DNA of 64,000 bases, taken from BRHc4a sp049325055 (GTDB lineage Bacteria; Bacillota; Desulfotomaculia; Desulfotomaculales; Desulfocucumaceae). Location: positions 21,299 to 85,298 of the forward strand of contig JBMOPB010000013.1 in NCBI GenBank assembly GCA_049325055.1, in the 5' to 3' direction. Of the stretch, positions 59,277-64,000 are shown in pieces (the stretch's first letter is position 1; each line of letters begins with the position of its first letter). Below the pieces are notes generated by a model, which saw only the letters and a list, made by a program, of their open reading frames with translations, did no database searches and had not been told where the DNA came from. Made by a program: the position numbers and the translations under genes.

Positions 59277-59306
59277 AACCTCCCTCAGGGGGTTTTTGTT
59301 TTTTTG
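59277..59306 (+). terminator. Terminator after the two-component operon
   Basis: AACCTCCC and GGGGGTT with a 3-nt loop, then TTTGTTTTTTTG. Confidence 0.75.
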
Positions 59307-59437
59307 TTAAAAAATATTTAAGCGCCGGCAGGAAAAATTATCAATACGTAGAAAAGTTGTACTAAAACTGTAGTCTATTTGTGGATGCAGCGGCCGGCTT
59401 GCGGGTAAAGGTAACGTTTGTCCCCGGGGTGATGTTT

Positions 59438-59671
59438 TTGAATATTGAGATACGGGGAGTTGAAAAACTTAGTTTCCGGGAGCGGCAGGTTGTTGTTCTA
59501 AAGGAAACGGGAATGGCCAACGACCAGGTTGCAAAGCGCCTGGGCCTAAGCGCCAGTACTGTGGCCACTCTGTTTAACAGGGCCAGGAGCAAGGGTTACG
59601 AGGTTGTAATTGTTATACCCGGCGGAAGCCTGGGCATATACGGATCTGGTGAAGACGAGGAGAATATCTGA
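59438..59671 (+). CDS. Small helix-turn-helix protein (sigma-70 region 4 / LuxR-like)
   Basis: 77 residues from TTG 59438 behind GGGGTGATG. Residues 10-50 (LSFRERQVVVLKETGMANDQ, then KRLGLSASTVATLFNRARSKG) form a helix-turn-helix like sigma region 4.2. The tail is hydrophobic then acidic. Its stop overlaps the divIC start (TGATG), so they are coupled. Confidence 0.8.
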   Translation: MNIEIRGVEKLSFRERQVVVLKETGMANDQVAKRLGLSASTVATLFNRARSKGYEVVIVIPGGSLGIYGSGEDEENI

Positions 59672-60036
59672 TGGGCGTTTCTCCCAGGGTAAGCTACTTC
59701 CCCGGCTACGAAGGGGAAAAAACAATTCAAAAGAAGCGCCGGGTATTCAGGCCGGGGAAAAAGTTGCCGGCAATTATCGCTATATTTCTCCTGTTTTACC
59801 TGTTAATTTCCTTTTTTCTGCACTTTCACCGGTTATATGCCCTGCAGAATGATATTAAGGAAATAGAAAGGCAAGTGGAAGAGTTAAAGGTAAAAAATGA
59901 AGATTTAAGAAGGCAATTGAAGCAAGCCCAGTCTGATTCGTACATAGAACAGGTGGCCAGGGAAAAGCTGGGACTTGTCAAACCGGGGGAAACAAAAATA
60001 ATTCCCGTGACCAGACCCGGAGGAACAAACAATTAA
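59671..60036 (+). CDS. divIC: Septum formation initiator DivIC/FtsB
   Basis: Bitopic division protein, 121 residues. Short basic cytoplasmic start, one membrane segment (about 31-50; IIAIFLLFYLLISFFL), then an extracytoplasmic coiled coil (about 55-90) and YIEQVAREKLGLVKPGE, the DivIC C-terminal signature. ATG overlaps the stop of the HTH gene. Confidence 0.94.
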   Translation: MGVSPRVSYFPGYEGEKTIQKKRRVFRPGKKLPAIIAIFLLFYLLISFFLHFHRLYALQNDIKEIERQVEELKVKNEDLRRQLKQAQSDSYIEQVAREKLGLVKPGETKIIPVTRPGGTNN

Positions 60037-60080
60037 TTTTCTTAAAGTTAATGTTCAGATGCAGGGCTATAAAAGTTACC

Positions 60081-60110
60081 TTGACACTTTTGACACTCCC
60101 TGAATATAAT
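60081..60110 (+). promoter_or_regulatory. Sigma-A promoter of the S1-domain gene
   Basis: TTGACA (60081-60086) and TATAAT (60105-60110), spacer 18 bp. A second TTGACA overlaps 10 bp later. Confidence 0.75.
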
Positions 60111-60158
60111 TAAAATAATGGCTTTCTTTTAAAAATAAGGGAGGATAAAAATTCAGTT

Positions 60159-60560
60159 ATGCCGGTGGAAGTAGGCAGCGTGCTGGAGGGTGTGGTATCG
60201 GGAATTACCAACTTCGGGGCTTTTGTACAGCTTCCCGGAGGGGAAACCGGACTTGTGCACATTTCTGAAATCGCAGAGGAATACGTCAGAGATATTAATG
60301 ATTTCCTGAAGCCGAACGACAGGGTTTCCGTAAAGGTCATCTCGGTGGATTCAAAAGGTAAGATTGGACTCTCCATCAAGCAGGCAAAACCGGCTAAGGA
60401 GTTCCATAAGAGTCCTCCCAGAAAAAAACCCCAGGGTTCTTTTGAAGACAGGCTGGCCCGCTTTATGAAGGAGAGCGAGGAGCGCCTTCAGAGCCTTCGC
60501 CGCAGCACCGATGCAAAGAGGGGGGGGCGCGGCGGCCCGGGACGAAGCAGGCCCGATTGA
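60159..60560 (+). CDS. S1-domain RNA-binding protein (YabR-like)
   Basis: 133 residues: one S1 OB-fold domain (about 3-75; GSVLEGVVSGITNFGAFVQL, then GLVHISEIAEEYVRDI) and a basic Arg/Lys/Gly/Pro C-terminal tail. Homologue of Bacillus YabR, which follows divIC. ATG 60159; GGGAGG is 13-14 bases upstream, a long spacing. Own promoter and terminator. Confidence 0.92.
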   Translation: MPVEVGSVLEGVVSGITNFGAFVQLPGGETGLVHISEIAEEYVRDINDFLKPNDRVSVKVISVDSKGKIGLSIKQAKPAKEFHKSPPRKKPQGSFEDRLARFMKESEERLQSLRRSTDAKRGGRGGPGRSRPD

Positions 60561-60590
60561 TTATTATTTCGGGCACAATAACTTCATAAT

Positions 60591-60626
60591 TAAAAAAAGC
60601 ATTCCCTTAAGGAGTGCTTTTTTTTA
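60591..60626 (+). terminator. Terminator after the S1-domain gene
   Basis: AAAAAAAGCATTCC and GGAGTGCTTTTTTTT form a stem with one G-T pair and a T-run. Confidence 0.88.
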
Positions 60627-60694
60627 ACCGGGAGACAAGAATGTAGTGGGATTGGGAAAGAATCCCTAACCCCTGCATAGGAAGGTGGTATATA

Positions 60695-61582
60695 TTGACC
60701 CGTGTTGCTGTTATTGACATAGGCACAAACTCCACCAGGCTTCTTGTGGCCGATGTGTCCGGTTCCGGAAAGGTTGATCCCGTTTATACCTGCCTGAAAA
60801 CAACCCGGCTTGGTGAAGGCATTGAAAACGGGGTTCTTCTGCCCGGGCCTGTCTCAAGAACTGTGGGCGCCATTGCGGAGATGAAGGAAAAGGGCCTTTA
60901 TATGTCCGCATCAGTTATTGTGGCGGCTGCCACCAGCGCCGTCAGGGATGCTGCCAACAGGGACAGGTTTGTTGAGGAAGTCTTGCGGGAAACCGGAATA
61001 AGGATAAGGGTTCTTTATGGGCCTGAGGAGGCCTATATGAGTTATCTGGGGGTTACGGCCGAGTTTGGGGGAGATCTGCCGTCCACCGTTATAGTTGATA
61101 TAGGCGGGGGCAGTACGGAGTTTACATGGAAAAGCGGTGGAGTGATCTCATGCAGAAGCGTTAATGCCGGGGCGGTCAGGATGACCGAGGGCGGACATGG
61201 GGATAGGGTGATCCTGGACATAATGAAGGCAGCCCTGGACGAAGTAAAGAGAGACAGGCCGGGGCATTTGATAGGAGTGGGAGGCACGGTCACTACACTG
61301 GCCGCCATTGAACTGGGGTTAAAGGTATATGACAGGGCACTTGTGCACGGGTATACCCTTACCCGGGCCGGAATATTCCGCCTGCTGGACATGCTGGTAA
61401 AGGCCGGGCCGGAGGGCAGGAAGAGAATCCCGGGACTTCAACCGGCCAGGGCCGATATTATAGTGTCGGGAGTGCGTATACTGCTGTTGATTGTCGAGTA
61501 CCTGGAGTTAAAAGAGATCAGGGTTTCGGAGGCCGACCTTATGTATGGTCTGGCCATTGAAGGATCAAAACTGTCGAAATAA
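60695..61582 (+). CDS. Exopolyphosphatase / GppA phosphatase-like protein
   Basis: 295 residues, the short Ppx/GppA form with ASKHA actin-like fold only (long E. coli Ppx has an added HD-like domain). VAVIDIGTNSTRLLVAD is the phosphate-1 loop, AAATSAVRDAANR and IVDIGGGSTEF the others. Acts on polyphosphate or pppGpp; specificity not decidable. TTG 60695 behind GGAAGGTGG. The last codons contain an 0A box for spoIIE. Confidence 0.9.
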   Translation: MTRVAVIDIGTNSTRLLVADVSGSGKVDPVYTCLKTTRLGEGIENGVLLPGPVSRTVGAIAEMKEKGLYMSASVIVAAATSAVRDAANRDRFVEEVLRETGIRIRVLYGPEEAYMSYLGVTAEFGGDLPSTVIVDIGGGSTEFTWKSGGVISCRSVNAGAVRMTEGGHGDRVILDIMKAALDEVKRDRPGHLIGVGGTVTTLAAIELGLKVYDRALVHGYTLTRAGIFRLLDMLVKAGPEGRKRIPGLQPARADIIVSGVRILLLIVEYLELKEIRVSEADLMYGLAIEGSKLSK

Positions 61583-61637
61583 AAAATGGTAATATAAACC
61601 AAAAATGACACATATTACTCGCCCGCTGTACTATAAT
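61572..61637 (+). promoter_or_regulatory. Spo0A-type promoter of spoIIE
   Basis: A perfect 0A box, TGTCGAA (61572-61578), lies at the end of the ppx gene. ATGACA (61605-61610) and TATAAT (61632-61637) are separated by 21 bp. Bacillus spoIIE is known for a sigma-A promoter with a 21-bp spacer activated by Spo0A~P, and the layout here is the same. Confidence 0.75.
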
Positions 61638-61673
61638 GGTCTTTACAGTGATTTGGACAGGGGTGAGTTTTTT

Positions 61674-64000
61674 TTGCCTGATAAGACCGAAGTGTATACT
61701 TACAAGAGAGATGTTGACAGCCCCTTGTACGGGCATCGGCCGCCGGGGAAAAATGGTGGATTTGCAGCCCGGGGATTTCAGCAGGCCATTGCGGGCATGT
61801 TCAGCCCCGGGGCGCTGTTGGCCGGAACCGCGGCTTTTTTTACGGGGAGAGCTGTCCTCCTGGGGGAACTGATTCCCTTTGCTGCGGCATTTGCGGCGGC
61901 CACCGCCGTAACCTTCGGCCGGCGGGGGGTTCTGATAATAGGGTTGTTGTGCGGGGGGGTGGCAACTGTTGCCGACGGGTACCGTTTGGGGTCATATGTT
62001 GTTCTGTCCATTCTTTCTTTTTTATTGGTCCAGGCGGTGCCGCCCAGGTATTCAGGAGGCTGGCCGGTTATGCCCATGCTGGTATTCGGGATTACTGTAT
62101 GCGTAAAATCCGCTTTTTCAGCCTTTACAGGATCCACACCCTACGACTATATAAGCATTCTTTTTGAGGGAGTTTTTGCGGCTGTCCTGGCTTCTGTGTG
62201 CATAGTAGCTTTTTCTTCGGCCGGTAAAATAAGCGGGTTAAAGAGTCTCAGCACTGAAGAGGCGGTCTGCCTTCTGGGGCTGACGGCGGGGGTGATAGCA
62301 GGGACCGGGGACCTGCATGTATGGTATGTTTCGGCAAAGGGATTTTTAAGCAGGACAATAATCCTGCTGGCCGCACTGGCCGGAGGAGCGGGCCTTGGCG
62401 CCGCCGCCGGCGCGGTGGTGGGGGTGATCCCCGGCCTGTCATACACCATAACTCCCTACCTGGTGGGAGCATATTCCTTTTCCGGAGTGCTGGCAGGACT
62501 GGGATCGGTACTGGGTAAAATGGGTGTGTCCCTGTCCTTTTTAGCCTCAAATATAATAATGTCGGTGTTTTTTAACAACTTTGAGAGCATGGAATCGGTA
62601 ATCGCGGAAACATGCCTTGCCTGCCTTTTGTTTTTGTTGATCCCCCAATATCTGGTGAAGGGCATTGCCAGCGCCGTGGTACAGGAGCAGGCGGCCGCAA
62701 AGCCTGAAGGCGCAGGTGAGGAAATAAGAAGCTCCTTCCGGGAAAAACTTAAGGATTTCTCTGCGATTTTCAGGGAGATTTCCGTGGTTTTCGGCGAGAC
62801 CTCATCTTTATCCGAGAAAAAGGAAAATGAACAGGGTATAAAGATGCTGATGGCAGAAATAGGAAGAAAGGTCTGTGACGACTGCAGTATGTTTCGCGTT
62901 TGCTGGGAAAAAGAATACTACCGTACTTTCCAGCACATGCTGGATATGTTTGCACTCACCGAAGTATACGGAAGGGTGAAGGTCACCGACATTCCCGAGG
63001 AGTTAAAGCTGCGCTGCGCAAGGCCCAGGGAGCTGACCGTAACGGCCACCTGTCTTTATGAAGCCTTTAAAGTGGACAGGTACTGGAGAAAGAAATTTTT
63101 TGCCGGTAAGGCCCTGGTCGGTGAACAGCTTAGAGGAATGGCCGATGTGATAGAAAAAATAGCCGGGGAATTCCATTTCAGCCTTAAAGACGGAGGGCGG
63201 GCAGATTCTGCCCTTAAACACAGGCTGAGACAGCTGGGGCTCCCGGTAAAAGAGATAATTATTTCGGACACGGGGGGAAAGGCCGAAATCTCGGCAACCA
63301 TGAAGTCGTGCAGGGGTGACCTTGATTGCCGGTACAGGGTTGCCCCGGTAATATCAGAGCTTATGGAACAGCACTTTTCGGCCACCGGGTGTACCTGTGA
63401 GGGCCAGCCCGCGGACTCGCTGTGCAGGTTTCGCCTGTACCAGGGAACCCACTACAGGGTTGAGGTGGGATCAGCCCTGGCGGGAAAGGATGGCAACCCG
63501 GTTTCAGGCGATGTATTTGATTTTATGCAGCTCAAAGGTGGTAAATTCGCCGCCGTTTTGAGTGATGGAATGGGGGTGGGAGAGGAGGCGGCCAGGGAGA
63601 GCGCCACGGCGGTGTCCCTTATAAGGAGAATGCTGGAAGCGGGGCTGGATGTCGAGACTGTCATCAAGTCCGTCAATTCTGTTCAGGCGCTGAAAAGGCC
63701 CGAAGAATCCTTTGCAACGGTGGACATGGTTATTATAAACCTGTACAGCGGGCAGGCGGAGTTTATAAAAATCGCATCCCCGCCCACCTACCTTATTCGG
63801 GGGGGAAGGTTGAGGTCAATTCGGGCCAGTTCCCTCCCTGTGGGTATTTTAAGTGACATTGATATCAGTATTACAGAAAAGAAACTGGCTTCGGGGGACG
63901 TTGTCGTAATGCTTACCGACGGGATAATGGCCTCTCACCGGGACCGGCGGGACAGGGAGGACTGGATAACAGGCGTTCTGCAGGAGTTGAACGGCCTCGA
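61674..64000 (+). CDS. spoIIE: Stage II sporulation protein E (3' end cut by window)
   Basis: PP2C-type phosphatase that dephosphorylates SpoIIAA to release sigma-F in the forespore; also joins the polar septum. From TTG 61674 behind GGGGTGAG, 775 residues are visible. There are about ten N-terminal membrane segments (to residue 330 or so), a central region with several Cys (CDDCSMFRVCW), and the C-terminal PP2C domain (from about 590). GDVFDFMQL, LSDGMGVGEEAARES and TDGIM carry metal-binding Asp. The domain is almost complete when the window ends. Confidence 0.97.
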   Translation, partial: MPDKTEVYTYKRDVDSPLYGHRPPGKNGGFAARGFQQAIAGMFSPGALLAGTAAFFTGRAVLLGELIPFAAAFAAATAVTFGRRGVLIIGLLCGGVATVADGYRLGSYVVLSILSFLLVQAVPPRYSGGWPVMPMLVFGITVCVKSAFSAFTGSTPYDYISILFEGVFAAVLASVCIVAFSSAGKISGLKSLSTEEAVCLLGLTAGVIAGTGDLHVWYVSAKGFLSRTIILLAALAGGAGLGAAAGAVVGVIPGLSYTITPYLVGAYSFSGVLAGLGSVLGKMGVSLSFLASNIIMSVFFNNFESMESVIAETCLACLLFLLIPQYLVKGIASAVVQEQAAAKPEGAGEEIRSSFREKLKDFSAIFREISVVFGETSSLSEKKENEQGIKMLMAEIGRKVCDDCSMFRVCWEKEYYRTFQHMLDMFALTEVYGRVKVTDIPEELKLRCARPRELTVTATCLYEAFKVDRYWRKKFFAGKALVGEQLRGMADVIEKIAGEFHFSLKDGGRADSALKHRLRQLGLPVKEIIISDTGGKAEISATMKSCRGDLDCRYRVAPVISELMEQHFSATGCTCEGQPADSLCRFRLYQGTHYRVEVGSALAGKDGNPVSGDVFDFMQLKGGKFAAVLSDGMGVGEEAARESATAVSLIRRMLEAGLDVETVIKSVNSVQALKRPEESFATVDMVIINLYSGQAEFIKIASPPTYLIRGGRLRSIRASSLPVGILSDIDISITEKKLASGDVVVMLTDGIMASHRDRRDREDWITGVLQELNGL

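Noticed and set aside
1..64000. tRNA or rRNA genes and CRISPR arrays.
   Set aside because: No tRNA cloverleaf ends, rRNA segments or regularly spaced direct repeats were seen anywhere in the window.

Overview
The window is about 64 kb of chromosome from an endospore-forming, Gram-positive anaerobe. The gene set is the classical Bacillota replication, translation and sporulation neighbourhood: tmk-holB-ricT-yabA-rsmI-abrB-metG-tatD, yabE-rsmA-yabG, ispE, spoVG-glmU-prs-rplY-pth-mfd-prsA-spoVT-mazG-hup-rqcP-yabP-yabQ, divIC, S1 protein, ppx and spoIIE. Moderately high GC, many TTG and GTG starts behind strong GGAGG-type ribosome binding sites, SipL-like coat morphogens, a cobalamin adenosyltransferase and a sigma-54 regulon all point to the Peptococcaceae/Desulfotomaculales (Pelotomaculum or Desulfotomaculum relatives). 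That placement is inference from gene content, not from a database search.

Layout. 1-8.5 kb holds the decarboxylase/tmk/holB/ricT/yabA/rsmI run, abrB on the opposite strand, and metG behind a T-box leader, followed by tatD. 8.5-16.4 kb holds cobO, two convergent TerC-type membrane proteins, the 3D-domain wall protein YabE, rsmA, a YkuK-type protein, the sporulation protease yabG, a cold-shock gene and a LysR regulator with two operator-like dyads. 16.4-28.5 kb is more accessory: a lone large serine recombinase, a chymotrypsin-fold protease, a three-domain CAP protein under a c-di-AMP riboswitch, a two-gene coat operon with SPOCS/DUF3794 and LysM domains, small paralogous proteins, an L,D-transpeptidase and a DUF1540 protein. 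28.7-49.6 kb is the conserved ispE to yabQ run.

Between yabQ (49.57 kb) and the divIC cassette (59.4 kb) lies a roughly 10-kb block not found there in the Bacillus order. It carries a second c-di-AMP riboswitch driving a SleB/LysM wall hydrolase, two copies of a roughly 95-bp multi-hairpin repeat, a rhodanese remnant, a TauE/SafE exporter with a small membrane partner, twin CBS proteins, two good sigma-54 (-24/-12) promoters, and a histidine kinase with an NtrC-type activator that could drive them. The window ends inside spoIIE, whose promoter has the 21-bp spacer and 0A box expected of a Spo0A-dependent sigma-A promoter.

Several parts look functionally linked. Two wall-active proteins share c-di-AMP control, and both riboswitches carry heptamer-repeat hairpins in a variable stem. 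Sporulation genes of several stages are present (abrB and spoIIE early; yabP, yabQ and SipL-like in the mother cell; spoVT with a sigma-G-like promoter in the forespore). The most unusual unexplained DNA is the gene-free 46.8-47.5 kb interval with nested long complementary segments, and the three-copy hairpin repeat.
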